Assembly (NCBI GenBank): GCA_029379385.1
Contig: CM055608.1
Span: 28,890,350 to 28,954,349, forward strand
DNA: 64,000 nt
Origin: Quillaja saponaria
Lineage: Eukaryota; Streptophyta; Magnoliopsida; Fabales; Quillajaceae
Direction of reading: 5' to 3'
The position numbers and the translations under genes were made by a program. Position 1 is the first letter of the stretch. Each line of letters begins with the position of its first letter. A model generated the notes under the pieces. The model was not told where the DNA came from and did no database searches. It saw only the letters and a program-made list of their open reading frames with translations. Positions 46,901-58,829 of the stretch are shown here, piece after piece.

Positions 46901-49197
46901 CATGTCAACAGAACCATATCAGTGTGGTTCCTTCAAGTGTTGCATACTGTTGCAGTTGCTATTTTTAGGTTCTGAGCAAATATTCATTTTTAAAATAGTA
47001 TCATGATATACTTGGTGCTATTGACATCCCTCTCAGTTCATTCATAAAATTAATCTTGGTTTTCCAGCATTTGCCTGTAGGAAAAATAGATGATTTATAC
47101 TTGGAAAGTTTCCATGAAATTTCATTTGCATGCGCTAGTCTTATAGTCTAGAGTCTAGACGCTAGATAATCATGTTGTTGACCATTCTTATCAGGTCATA
47201 ATTTATATAATATTAGCATGCGGAATCTAACTATGTCCAAATTGTCAAAATTGCACAATTTAGTAACTTCAAACTGTTGGTGGAGAATGATTTCTTGCAT
47301 CAATTTGATAAAAATAAAAAATAAAATAAAAAATAAAGCTCATGGTAGTGGAATTGATTATGTTAAGTCAATGACCTTGACAGAATTTGCTATTTCATGT
47401 CTTCATTCATTACACCTGCGTCAAAGCTTAGAAACATTAGAGGTTTCTGTAAATGTTTTCTTGAGACTCGAGGGCTTGAGATGTTTGGAAAAGATAGTTT
47501 GTAATACAACATCATAACAACATGGATGCCTGAGAGAATCTGAAACACTGCATACTCTCTAGATAGTGTGTCATACTGGCTGCTATTTCCCTTGTATCAC
47601 TTAGTCAAAACTCAATAAGCAAGTTTAAAGTTACAAAAAAAAATAAAAATGCAGGTTCTAAGTGCATGTCAATATGCCATAACACTAGTATGGGTTTCTC
47701 TTATAAAAAAAAAGTATGAGGTGGTTTCTTGTTTTTCTGAGTCACTTATGTTATATCAGGGAGCAGCATCAGCAATATGTAATGACATTCATCTACATCT
47801 GATCATTTTAATAACTCTATTTTACGTTATGATGACAATTAGTACAAAGATTTTGTACTTTTTGATGAACAAGTTAATCATATGATAGGAGTAAATGATA
47901 TAGAAGATATCAAAATCTAGTAAATCTCGTAAATTTATTATGTGAAGTTCATCTTTCCTTTGGTGTTCCTCATTACTTCAAGCCAACTACAAATTTGTTG
48001 GAGTCTGTATAAAATTATATTTTGCTTGAGCCTGCTGAGCTTAGTAATGTGGAAACTATATATACATCATCAGGTCTTCCTTTTTTTAGTAAAATCTATT
48101 TAATTAAGATACTCATTGGTTTTATCTTATCAGTCTATAACTTATTGACTTAGTGTGATATGTTTGTAGTTTCCTTGAGCTTTTTTTATTCTTCTTATTA
48201 TTAGGTAAGAGTTCGTAGAACTGATCCTCTTCGACTACATTCTGATGTTACTGATTTGGCAGGCTGAGTCGTTGACTGGCATAGGAAACCCAATATTAGC
48301 AGGGCAGGAGCTGCTTAAAAGAGGAGTACGCACAAAATGGGTGATTGTCAAAATGGGTCCTAGAGGCTCAATTTTAATAACTACGTCAACTGTTTCTTGT
48401 GCGCCAGCATTTAAGGTATTGAGTTTTCATTCTAATGGTTCTTTTATTGTTCCGATGAAATCCATTTTAAACCTCTGTCATCTGGATTCTTTTCTGCCCA
48501 CTAATGCAACAACTTTGAATGTACTTACATCATATTCAAATATGTTCTTATCTGAAATAAAGAAGCACTATAGTAGCTGCAGTCGCAGCATGTTGGTTGT
48601 TGTGAATCGTGATATTATGAGTTCTTCAGAGTTCAGCCTCTATATGTGTGTGCATCTCTGTTTTCAATTAATAGAATTGAATATCTTGCAACAACGTTTA
48701 TTTAGTTATTGTTAGAGCAATTCGTTGAATTCTGATAATCATGATCTGTCTGCATCTCATGTTCTGTTCATAATGCAGATGAAATTAATTGGGTTTTAAA
48801 TTGTCATTAGGTGAATGTCATTGACACTGTGGGATGTGGAGACAGTTTTCTAGCCGCTGTTGCATTTGGCTTTTTACACAATATGCCAACGGTTAATACA
48901 TTAGCAATTGCCAATGCAGTGGGTGCTGCAACCGCCATGGGTTGTGGTGCTGGCAGGAACGTGGCAACATTGCAGAAAGTAAAAGACATCATCAGAGCAT
49001 CAAATCTGAACGAGGATAGTGAATTTTGGACTAAGCTACTTAACAAGAATTTGGATGTTGAGGAAATCACTTTTCTGTCAATTGCTGTCATAAATGGGAA
49101 CTACAATAAGCTGAACTGGGTTGCTTTCCAGAAAGTTGTCTCTGAATTGTTGCCTAAGATTGGATCTTCCAAGTTTGAGAGGAAAGTGCTATCTTGA
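43909..49197 (+). CDS. PfkB-family carbohydrate kinase, probably plastid-targeted
   Basis: Five exons: 43909-44265, 45819-46069, 46236-46527, 48263-48415 and 48811-49197, with GT-AG borders and continuous phase, giving 479 residues. Conserved ribokinase-family features are ATLGNLCVDIVLNVP near the start, the sugar-binding region GGNCNVAIAAARMG (PfkB signature 1 position), GHVGNEIYGKFLLD, DVLLLTSDE, and the catalytic DTVGCGDSF motif with its Asp. In most PfkB kinases that motif is GAGD; the Cys in place of Ala occurs, as I recall, in the At4g28706-like subfamily to which this protein looks closest. The first 60 residues are rich in Ser, Pro and basic residues and lack acids, as expected of a chloroplast transit peptide. 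The substrate is unknown. The gene appears intact. Confidence 0.88.
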
Positions 49198-51290
49198 GAG
49201 ATGATGGACAGACAGTATGTCACAGCAACTATTGTGGGAATTGATTCTCCAGGTTCTACCGTATATATTGCTCCTGTTTTCTTCCTTTGTCAAATAGTTG
49301 CTGTTGATAAGTATTTAGCACACAATTCATCTCTCATGGAAACAGATTGGAATAGCTGTTGATAAAGCATTGCTTCAGGCAAGACTTTATGAGGTCCTTC
49401 AGTTTGCTGCATACCCTTTTCTTAGAAAGTATTTTAACTGCTGGCGTTATTTTATTAGTTTCAGAATCACTACTTTTAACAGTAGAGCTTTACTTCTCTA
49501 GCGAGCTGGCAGCTTTGGTAGAGGTATATAGAGATGTTCCATTTTTTGCACTACTATATCATAATTGCTTCCCAAGCATGTGCCTCAAAGTGATCAAACC
49601 ATTGTAAAACTTACCAGATTGATGGTATAAAGGAAAAGGTTTTGATTGTATAATTCTGAATTTTGATGATTTCTTTTATATTAGATCCATGTAACTCTAA
49701 AATACAAATGTAATTGATCGCTAAGTATCTTATTGAAAAGGATCCAATATTATGTGAGAAGATGCTTGTCTTCACTGTCAATAATTTATACCAAGTTATT
49801 TTGGAGTTTGTTATTTGTATTTTTATGTATTTATTTATTATGTAGGGGAAACCAAGACTTAACTGTGTCGCATGGAAGTAACCTTGTCCTAATATTTCAA
49901 GTGAACCAAAACACCCATCTTAGCTCCCAACATCAAGACACTTAGTTGGAGGTGAAGGTAGAACGACAGCTGGTCATCAAACTCTTCCTAAGAACAAACA
50001 CCAACTCTTGCCTGGGTTTTTTGTTACATGATTTCAGGTAATTGCTTAAATGGCGAAATAGCTTAAGAACCAACTCTGGAGAATGTGCAATGATAAAATC
50101 TCTTATGCTGAGATTGGATATATGGAGTTGGAATAGAAATTTAAATTGAAACCAATTTCAATTTCACTAAAATTAGAATTGATTAAAATTATAATATGCG
50201 AATTTGGATTAAAAAAAAATTATATCTTAAATATTTGATGGTGGTTGTCATCGTCTCTTAGGGCATCCAATAGTGATTATCATCTATCATAATTTTCGGT
50301 GGCTTATGGTGATGGTGTTCGTCATCTCCGACTACATTTTGACTGTAGTTCGTTACATCTCTAACAAGTACGATGGTTGTTATTATTTTCAGTAAGTCCT
50401 TACAGTAATTGTCGTTGTCTCGTATTTGGCTCAATAGTGGTTGATGGTGGTTATCGTCATTTTTGGAGGGTTTTGACTAAAGTTGGTATTATATTCAACA
50501 ATACGGTGGTTAGTGGATGAAGTTACTGGTGAGTAAAGGCCCGTAACGGATGGTGTAGATTGTCGGTAAGTAGTTCTCAAGAATAACACATACACAATAA
50601 TTATAAATTTTGAACATTGCTTGTAAGAATTAAAAATAATATTTCATAATTGTTCTTAAAAACTAAAATTATAAAATATAAATTAAATGGAAAAATTAAA
50701 AATTAAAAATATAATATTTAATTTTAATTCACTATCCTTGCAATATTGTTTCGAGAATCATAATCGAATCTTGTCTTGATGAGGAATGATAAACTCTAGA
50801 GTATGTAGCTGCAACTAACCTATTACCAACATCAAATAAAAATGAAAGACATCAAATTAAATCTATTCAGTGAAACTTACGAAAAAAAGAGGTAAAGGTT
50901 TTCCTCATAGGATATTATGTCTTAATAGAATGATTTCTAAATATTTTTTTTTCTTTAGGTTTAAATTATGTTTTAAGAGTTAATCAAGTTTTGTTTTCTC
51001 CTTCTTTTAAATTTTTTTTTTTTTCTTGGGACAAGATTTTCTCCTTTAAATATTTGAGTTCCATAACTCTAGTAGAGTTGCTTCTTGTCGTATAGGAAAA
51101 GTCTCCTCAGGTTTCCTATTTGAAGGGTAAAATGGTAATTTTGAGAATTAACGTGAGGACTTAAATACCCTCTAAATTTGCCATACCCTAAGACCAAGAG
51201 GTTTTTAAGTTCCCAATGCTCAAGACGGTTTCTTCTACCCTTTTGCCCCTGCAAATTCTCATTCTTCCCTCTTCATCCCCTTCTTCTTTC
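49198..51290. other. Intergenic DNA, PfkB 3' flank and decayed repeats
   Basis: No gene recognised. The start is the probable 3' UTR of the kinase. Between about 50225 and 50570 GGTGGTT-TCGTCATC-like phrases recur irregularly, which suggests a degenerate repeat. Confidence 0.5.
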
Positions 51291-52244
51291 AGGTTTTACC
51301 TCTCGCCCACCCGCCAAACTTCAAATACAAAACTCTCTCTCTCTCTCTCACTCCATTGCATACTTATCAGTTTCTTAAACCCTAATTAACCCTTCTTTTT
51401 TCTCTTTTATATTTGTATTATGAATATTGACTGTTGAGGAGAATATTTATTTGGGTTTTGATGTTGCAGGTTCTGCAAGAGCTGGCTATTGGAGTTTTTT
51501 TATGTAAGTTTTTTATTTACATACACACTGTTTATTTGCTTACATGTACTTTTGTTTTTACTGGGTGTGAGCAATTTACAATCTTGTATCCGAGAAAACT
51601 GAAATCTGAGAAAAGAGGAAGATATGATGAAATTTGATTGTTGCGTGTGGTTTTATTTGAGAGATAAAAATGAAAAAGGAAACACGAATGACGTATTTAC
51701 GAAAGATTGGGAATAATTGTATTGGGCTCAGTTTTGTTGAGATTTCTGAATTATTTTTAGTAATTGAATTGAGAGGGGGTGCGTTGGGTTGGGTATTGAA
51801 TCTCGAATTGACTTAGTTTGAGCAAATTTGGTTTATTCATTCCAAATGAGGAGTGTTCCTAGAATTCTGAGTTTCTTAGTTTATTTTATTTTTCATAGTT
51901 GGCAAATGGCAACCAATGGGTGGGCATCTGCTGATTTCTAGTTCATTTCTCAATTTGAATTTTGATTTGTAAGTATTAATGTTTCTTTTCTCTTTGTTGT
52001 TTCTGTATGGTTGTTAGGCTGGAAAGGTGTTAGACTGTTAGTTCATTTCTGGCATCAGCTCATTGATTCAACGGATTCAGTAATGCTGCCACTTCACACA
52101 ACCTTGTGATCTCCTTTCTTCTTTTGATATATAGTTTTATTTTTGAATGTTGGTTTTAAAGGATGTAATTTTTTTTTTTAATATGAACAGATTTTATTGG
52201 AAACACCTTACAACGTAAATCTTTGATTTCATCCTGGAGTCCTT
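51290..52244 (+). other. 5' leader region of the MULE-derived gene
   Basis: A CT microsatellite (about 51330-51349) and a telo-box AAACCCTAA (about 51377) mark a typical plant leader. A candidate small exon, acceptor TTGCAG near 51470 and donor GTAAGT near 51503, lies ahead of the ATG at 52245, so the 5' UTR is probably spliced more than once. Confidence 0.45.
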
Positions 52245-54544
52245 ATGGCAAACCATGATTTGATTATTGGTCAGGAAGGGGATTTATGTTTGATGACAAT
52301 TGATCATTTGGCACATGAGCATAATTACAATTCGGGTATTGGTTGCCGTCATGATTTAGAGACAGAACAGAGTCAGGATTTGGATTTAGGGCATAAACAA
52401 GATGATGAGACTCATTTAGGAGATGCCCATGATCAAGGCATGACTCTTAGTCAGAGACATGAACATGGAATGGTTTTCCCACATGAACTTGTTCAGAATC
52501 TTGAAGAAAATGGTGTGAAGTTGGATGAAGATGGTGACCCGGTAGCTATCCAAGACCATGCTGGTGTTCACAACCATAACGACAGGTTGGCTCTCACTGC
52601 TCAGACATATGAGTTAGATGTATCTGATAATCGTGAATTGGCTGTTATAGACAACCATGACCTTCATGAGAAATTAGATTTTGCTTTGGATCACAATCTG
52701 GAGATGGGTATCTTACCTGTCTCGGATGTGATTGTTGCAGAGCCCCAGAGTTTTGTTGCTTCTCCTGTCCTTCAGTCCCGAGCTCAACTTCCATCTCCTG
52801 AGATGCAACTGACTGTTGGGCAAGAGTTTCCTGATGTCCATAGCTGCCGAAGGGCACTAAGGGATGCAGCCATTGCTCTTCGCTTTGAAATGCAGACAAT
52901 CAAGTCTGACAAGACTCGCTTCACTGCCAAATGTGCAAGTGAGGGATGCCCTTGGCGAATTCATGCTGCTAAGCTTCCAGGCGTCCCTACCTTCACTATT
53001 AGAACTGTCCATGAGTCGCATACTTGTGTTGGAATTACTCATCTTGGTCATCAACAGGCCTCAGTTCAGTGGGTCGCAGATTCTGTGGAACAAAGCTTGA
53101 GAGAAAATCCTAATTACAAACCAAAAGAGATACTAGAAGAGATTCACCGAGTTCATGGGATTGCGTTGTCATATAAGCAAGCATGGAGGGGAAAGGAACG
53201 GATCATGGCAGCTGTTCGTGGTTCATTTGAAGAAGATTACCGACTCCTTCCACAGTATTGTGACCAGATCAGAAGGTCGAATCCTGGAAGTATTGCATTA
53301 ATTTATGGAAATCCTGTTGATAGCTGTTTTCAACGCCTATTCATTTCATATCAAGCATCAATTTATGGGTTTTTGAATGCCTGCCGTCCTCTTATTGGAC
53401 TTGATAGGGTTCCTCTTAAAAGCAAGTACCTTGGTATGCTGCTTCTTGCCTCTGGCTTCGATGGGGATGGTGCTCTATATCCTTTGGCATTTGGAGTGGT
53501 TGATGAGGAAACTGATGACAACTGGATGTGGTTCCTCTCTGAGTTACATAACCTGCTTGAAATTAATGCTGGGTACATGCCTCGGCTTACAATTTTATCT
53601 GACAGACATAAAGGTATTGTGGATGGAGTGGAAACAAACTTCCCAGGTGCTTTTCACGGATTCTGTATGCATCATCTCAGTGAAAGTTTCCGAAAGGAAT
53701 TCAACAGTACTGTTCTCATCAATATTCTTTGGCAGGCTGCTTACTCTCTCACTGACTCAGAGTTTCAAACCAAAATCTGTGAGATTGAAAGCATATCACG
53801 CGAAGCAGCCACATGGATTAGAAGAATTCCTCCTAACTTGTGGGCCACAGCATATTTTGAGGGGACAAGATTTGGACATATGACAGCTAATATGGCTGAA
53901 TCTTTAAATGCTTTAATTGTTGAGGCCTCTGGATTTCCAATCATTCAAATGATGGAATGTATCCGTAGGCAACTGATGACTTGGTTTAATGAACGTCGTG
54001 AAGCTAGCATGCAGTGGTCAAGCGTACTCGTACCTTATGCTGAAAGGAATGTAGCAGAGGCAATTGACCATTCACATACTTTCCAGGTGGTCCGAGCAGA
54101 TGAGGCTGTAATTGAAATTGGAACCCCGAACACTGGATCATATGTAGTGGACATACGTACGCGATGCTGTCCATGTCGTGGATGGCAGCAATGGGGTCTG
54201 CCCTGTGCTCATGCTGTGACAGCCCTTCTCTATTGTAGGCAGAATGTTCATCGATTTACTGAGAGTTGCTTCACTGTGACAAACTATCGCAAGGCATACT
54301 CTCAAACTATTCACCCAATTCCAGATAAATCTCATTGGAGATTTACTGACAGATTTCAAATGAAGGTAATAGTGATCTTGATGTTGATGTTGTCATAAAC
54401 CCCCCTAAGTCACTTAAGCCACCAGGAAGACCTCGGAAAAGGCGAGTTACTGCTGAAGATAGTGGGCGGATGAAACGTGTTGTGCACTGCAGCCGCTGCA
54501 ATCAAACTGGGCATTTTCGAACAACTTGTACTGCCCCTATATAG
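52245..54544 (+). CDS. MUG: Domesticated MULE transposase, MUSTANG-type, C-terminus frameshifted
   Basis: Single coding exon. Residues 1-170 are acidic and His-rich (HDL, HEH motifs). About 185-255 is a MuDR-type DNA-binding domain with Cys and His (CASEGCPWRIHAAKLPG). The MULE transposase core follows: IGLDRVPLKSKYLGMLLLAS with the first Asp, LTILSDRHKGI with the second, and FHGFCMHHLSESFRKEF. A SWIM zinc finger (CCPCRGWQQWGLPCAHA) lies at about 640-660. No inverted repeats or other transposon parts flank it, fitting a host gene of MUSTANG or FHY3/FAR1-like type acting as a nuclear regulator. The open frame ends at 54398 (717 residues). A family-like tail with PPGRPRKRR and a CCHC knuckle (CSRCNQTGHFRTTC) continues in another frame to a stop at 54542-54544. 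One base lost near 54350 would explain this and give 766 residues. Confidence 0.85.
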
Positions 54545-55644
54545 TTACCAGTATTCACCATCGGACTTGGCCTTTATACTTCCTGAAAACAACATTAAGG
54601 TTTTTCAGGTTAATTTCAGCTGCTTTTGAATTTTAGATACATTCCTTATTACTTGTTCATAGGTTTACCAAGATAGGTGACTTTTCCCACTACATTTTTT
54701 GAAACTAACAGTCAAGTTTATTTATTTTACTTGAAATTTTTAAGAGCTTTCTGATCCAGGTATTGCTACGGTTCAATATTACCTGTTTTTTTGCCTTATG
54801 TTTCCTCAGTTATAATGGTGCAGTTTGGAAATGAGTCTGTCCGATTAGAAAATGTAAAGGAAAGAGATGTGCAAATGAGGGAAGTTTTATGGTGAGCTAG
54901 ATAGGCTTTCTAAATTGTCAGGAATGAAGATTTCGGTTAGAAGGTGAGGAAAGAAAATGGGGACCTCATGATATTCTTTTTCTTGTTATTAGATTTATTA
55001 GCTTTCCTTTCCTTCCAAACGGAAGACAGATAGAGTCACGAGCACTTGGGCATGAAAACGTTCAACCAAGAGGAAGAGAACCCTTTTCTCATCAGTAAAA
55101 AAGAAGCTCAGTCATCATGCCCTTGGGCCATATGGCAAGCAACTGAGAATTAGAATGGAGATCTTGAAAAGACACCTAACTTTTCTTTTACTTTTTTCTT
55201 TTTTCCGTTATCTCGAAGTAGCACCTTAGCTTCTTTTTATTTCTGTTTACGTATGTATATGCAGAAAACCGGCCTGCTCTTTCTTCTTGCTACTTTTTCT
55301 TACTTCTTTCTCCCTTTGGAACATCAAATAGATTTGGAAGACAACAGAATAAATCTGGCTTATTTCATGTTGGATGTAAGATTAATGAAAAAGCCCATCT
55401 GAGTTATCCTACTTGCCTCCTTTAATAATTGGAAAGTTTATAAAAGGTCATGCTTTTATTATGCAGAAGAAAACGTAGTTAAGTTTATGCAATGTGCAGC
55501 CCATGTTTCAGCAGACATGAGATTTATAAAAAATAAAAATAAAAATTTGAAAAGCCTTGCGACTAGAACAAGGTACTACTAAACAAAAAAAGGAACAATA
55601 TATGAATTAACTACCACCTATCTACTAAAATCGACATCAGGTTC

Positions 55645-55751
55645 TCAGTAACCAGAATTGGAGCCATAGATGGGGTCATATTCTGCAGGTGCATAACCCG
55701 CACGACGGCATGACCACCAGTGCTTGAGTGGAGGAGATAAATGGAGGTGGG
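55645..55751 (-). other. Possible terminal coding exon or gene fragment
   Basis: After an AG at 55752-55753 (minus strand) an open stretch of about 34 residues ends with TGA. It includes PPLKHWWSCRRAGYAPAEYD, which is less random than its surroundings. I do not recognise the protein and found no partner exon. Confidence 0.25.
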
Positions 55752-58168
55752 CTAACAGATAATAGTGTCAACATGGTTCATAAACCATTAGTTAGCAAAA
55801 TGAAAATGATGTAAACTACATGTTGTACATGTAAAGTAACATTTACCTTAAAAAAAGAAGTGTCTGGAACACTTAAAAAAATATATAATTTAATTCATTT
55901 CAAATAAATTGTACGTTTTTTTATGTTTAGAACCAATAAAATAGTATAGATTTTCAATAAAATTTATTTGAAATTCATATTTTATTCAATTATAAATTTC
56001 ACACCAAATAGGTTAGATTTCATTTTATGAAATTTATTTAAGATAAGTTATTATTTTGTTCACCTTAAATGATATTTTTATCCTTAATATTACAAATGCT
56101 TTTTATTTAGATAAATCGATAAAAAATCACCTATCACTTTATCTCAAATATTAATCTAACCAACTACAAGTTTTTTTCCTCTCAACTTATCTTTTGTTGA
56201 TTGAACAATAATTAGTTTCTCCGTCTTTATATTTTTAGTTGATCAATGTTAGTTTTAATTAAAATTTTAGAGGATAATATTGGAAAAATACTTAAATTAA
56301 AATGAATTCTCATTTGTTCTAAATAAGAAAATTGGATTGAATTCTATAAGTGTAGTTTTCATTCCAAATAAGAGAATTCACTTAAAATAGGTTGAATTGT
56401 ATAATTCATTTAAAATGAAATGAACTCTATTTTTTTTTATCTTGTTCCAAACACACTGAACGTGTATATTCATGTGATGAGGGCTACAAGTGTTTATGGT
56501 CCGATTATATTAAACCGAAACAATCGAAAAGTATTGGTTCAGTTTCATTGGTTGTATGAATTGAATTGGTTTGTTTCCTTTACCCAAATCGAGGGTTTAA
56601 ATATTTAGTTCATAAATTTTAAAATTAATGATTCAACTTAATCCAAACCAAATTTAATAATTTTATTTATTTTTTAAAAGTTAATATACTCCTACTTAGG
56701 TTGCTGGTTCTTAGTTACTTTTATATTTATATTTAAAAAGTTGTGAGTTTGTGTTATGATCTGAGTACAATCCTGTATAGTGCATGTATTAGCAACATAG
56801 ATTTTAACATCATACTTGATTTGTATTCTCTAGTATTCAATTTGGTTTTTATAGATAGGTTGATGCTTTCCTGCAGGTAGAGTAGGATGGCCTGCTTATG
56901 TCTCTGATTCTCCAATGATTCTTCAATGTGATTTCACTCTTTCAGTCTTCACTGAAACCACGGAAACCTCAGAGATCTGAATGTGTTGAATTGAATTGGC
57001 TATTATTGCAAAGCGAATCTAAGAGTTGTCTTAAATATCAAAATTAAATGACTAGAGGAGACTGTGGAGAACTTACTCAAGTGTGGAAACAAAATTCCAT
57101 ACTTTTGAGTCATTTTGATTTTTATAGGTTAACTACAATATAGGTCATGATTTCATCCCACTTTTGCTGTTGAGAATGATTAGTGTTATATTTGTGTATT
57201 TCTGTTGGAAGTTCAGGAAAGAAACTATAATTCTGCTAGCATTTTCCACACAACACATGGACAAAAAAAAGCTCATTTTGACTTGAATTTTCAACTTAAA
57301 CTTTGTCGTGCTGTGTGCATTTTCCTTCACATTACATAGACATGGGTTGGCAGTATTAATTAAGTAGCTGTCTTTCACATTTCCATTACTATTATTTCTG
57401 ATAATGAACTTATAAATGGTGGAATATGCATCCATATACAAGGGGTATGATGACTGGTACAGTAGTCTAAAGATTTATCACATTACATTACGAGTTAGGT
57501 CATTGATTTTAATACCTTCTTATAAGTGATTTTGGTATTACTTCACCAAACGATTAGTCATTAATGAATGAAACTGAGTGTTAAGTGATAAATACATTAT
57601 ATATTTGTTATTCACCAGAGTTTGAGTCCTGATGAAGATTACAGGGTGTCAATCCCAAACTTCAAGTGTCTTTCTTAGAAGGCAACTTTACTTGGTGAAA
57701 AAATTCAAAATACTGTGATTGATAGAAACCAGTAGGTTAATAATACAGAACTAACTAGCTAGACATTGCTTTTTAATGATAGAGTACTTTTTGGAGGAAT
57801 GCTACTTTTTCTCATCTTTACTTATTGGTCCTTGCTTTGACAAGTCAGACTGTGTTAAGCTTGGGATTTAAGCTTGGCATATCACTAGTGGCAAGCTAAA
57901 GACATATCCTTTACTTGAGAGCTGAGAATAAATACAAGGTCAAGATTCTCAAAAACAATCAGAACCTTAAACTATTCAACTGCAAAATAAATCAAATTAA
58001 GTTGGGTCTATGGGGATCTGTTTTAGAAACATTTGTCAGAAAACAGTATTATAAAACATAGGAGCTGGAAAATCAAAAGACAGATTTATCTCTGGTTTAG
58101 TTTGTTTTAATTACTTCATGTTCTGAGCATTTGATTGCGCATCAACTTAAATACCAAATTCAACTAAA

Positions 58169-58277
58169 ACTTAAATCCTGAATTATAACAGTAATATCAT
58201 CTTATAATGTTTAACTAGTTTTACTTAAATCCTGAATTATAACAGTAATATTCATCTTATAATGTTTAACTAGTTTT
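58169..58277 (+). repeat. Tandem duplication, about 54-bp unit
   Basis: ACTTAAATCCTGAATTATAA and the bases after it through AACTAGTTTT are present twice (58169-58222 and 58223-58277), identical but for one inserted T. The near identity suggests a recent event. Confidence 0.9.
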
Positions 58278-58616
58278 ACTCTAATCGTCAGCCGACCACA
58301 ATCATTATTTTTTACCTGGACTTTGAGACCAGCGAGATAATTAGAAGACCCTATACAACGGAGTTCAACATCAGCCTAAATGTGCTTCAAATTTTGGAAA
58401 AGTGAAAATTTCCTTGTTATGAGCCTAGGATTTCGAACGCTCGACGTTATTATTAGCATTACAATTGCGTTGATGAACAATTTAAGAAGTTGTGCTTTGG
58501 TCAAACCAAATACCAAACAATGTAACCAAAGCCATATGTGAAAAGCAAAGCTAGGAGTAGTGTAGGTGGACTCTATGCCATGTGACCCAAGAAAGGACTC
58601 CTTTCTCAACCTTACG

Positions 58617-58625
58617 TATATAAGG
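58617..58625 (+). promoter_or_regulatory. TATA box of MIR166
   Basis: TATATAAGG lies 116 bp upstream of the hairpin. It precedes a CT-rich leader (58660-58715) common in plant MIR166 primary transcripts. The transcription start should lie near 58650. Confidence 0.65.
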
Positions 58626-58732
58626 ACCCCATGAAAAATAATGCATGGCCATTTCAAGAACGCCTCCCCCTTTCTCTCTCTTTCTCCCCCTCTCTCCCTC
58701 TTTCTCTATTTCTCTTAACATTTATATGAACA

Positions 58733-58823
58733 GTTGAGGGGAATGTTGTCTGGTTCGAGATTCATTCATGCAGAACTCAAACATCTGACGAATGATTTCG
58801 GACCAGGCTTCATTCCCCTCAAC
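58733..58823 (+). ncRNA. MIR166: MIR166 precursor hairpin
   Basis: The arms GTTGAGGGGAATG (58733-58745) and CATTCCCCTCAAC (58811-58823) are perfect inverted repeats. The 3' arm carries the 21-nt mature miR166 at 58798-58818, beginning TCGGACCAGG and ending TTCCCC. The 5' arm carries the star at 58740-58760, beginning GGAATGTTGTCTGG. Pairing by position gives 2-nt 3' overhangs at both ends of the duplex and only two mismatched positions, as Dicer-like 1 products require. miR166 cleaves HD-ZIP III transcripts (PHB, PHV, REV, CNA, HB8 type) to set leaf polarity, vascular pattern and meristem function. The star differs from the most common form (TGGCTCGAGG) by reading TGGTTCGAGA, a normal variant. 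Confidence 0.97.
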
Positions 58824-58829
58824 TTGGAG

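Larger units (their letters stand above)
54545..58616. other. Intergenic DNA between the MULE-derived gene and MIR166
   Basis: The first kilobase is probably 3' UTR and flank. A short candidate exon lies at 55645-55751 (minus). AT-rich sequence at 55863-56430 has TAATTCATTT-like inverted motifs. A tandem duplication lies at 58169-58277. No other gene was recognised. Confidence 0.5.

Noticed and set aside
52645..53883. Several frames on both strands inside the MULE-derived gene
   Set aside because: Shadows of the long coding frame; no independent features.
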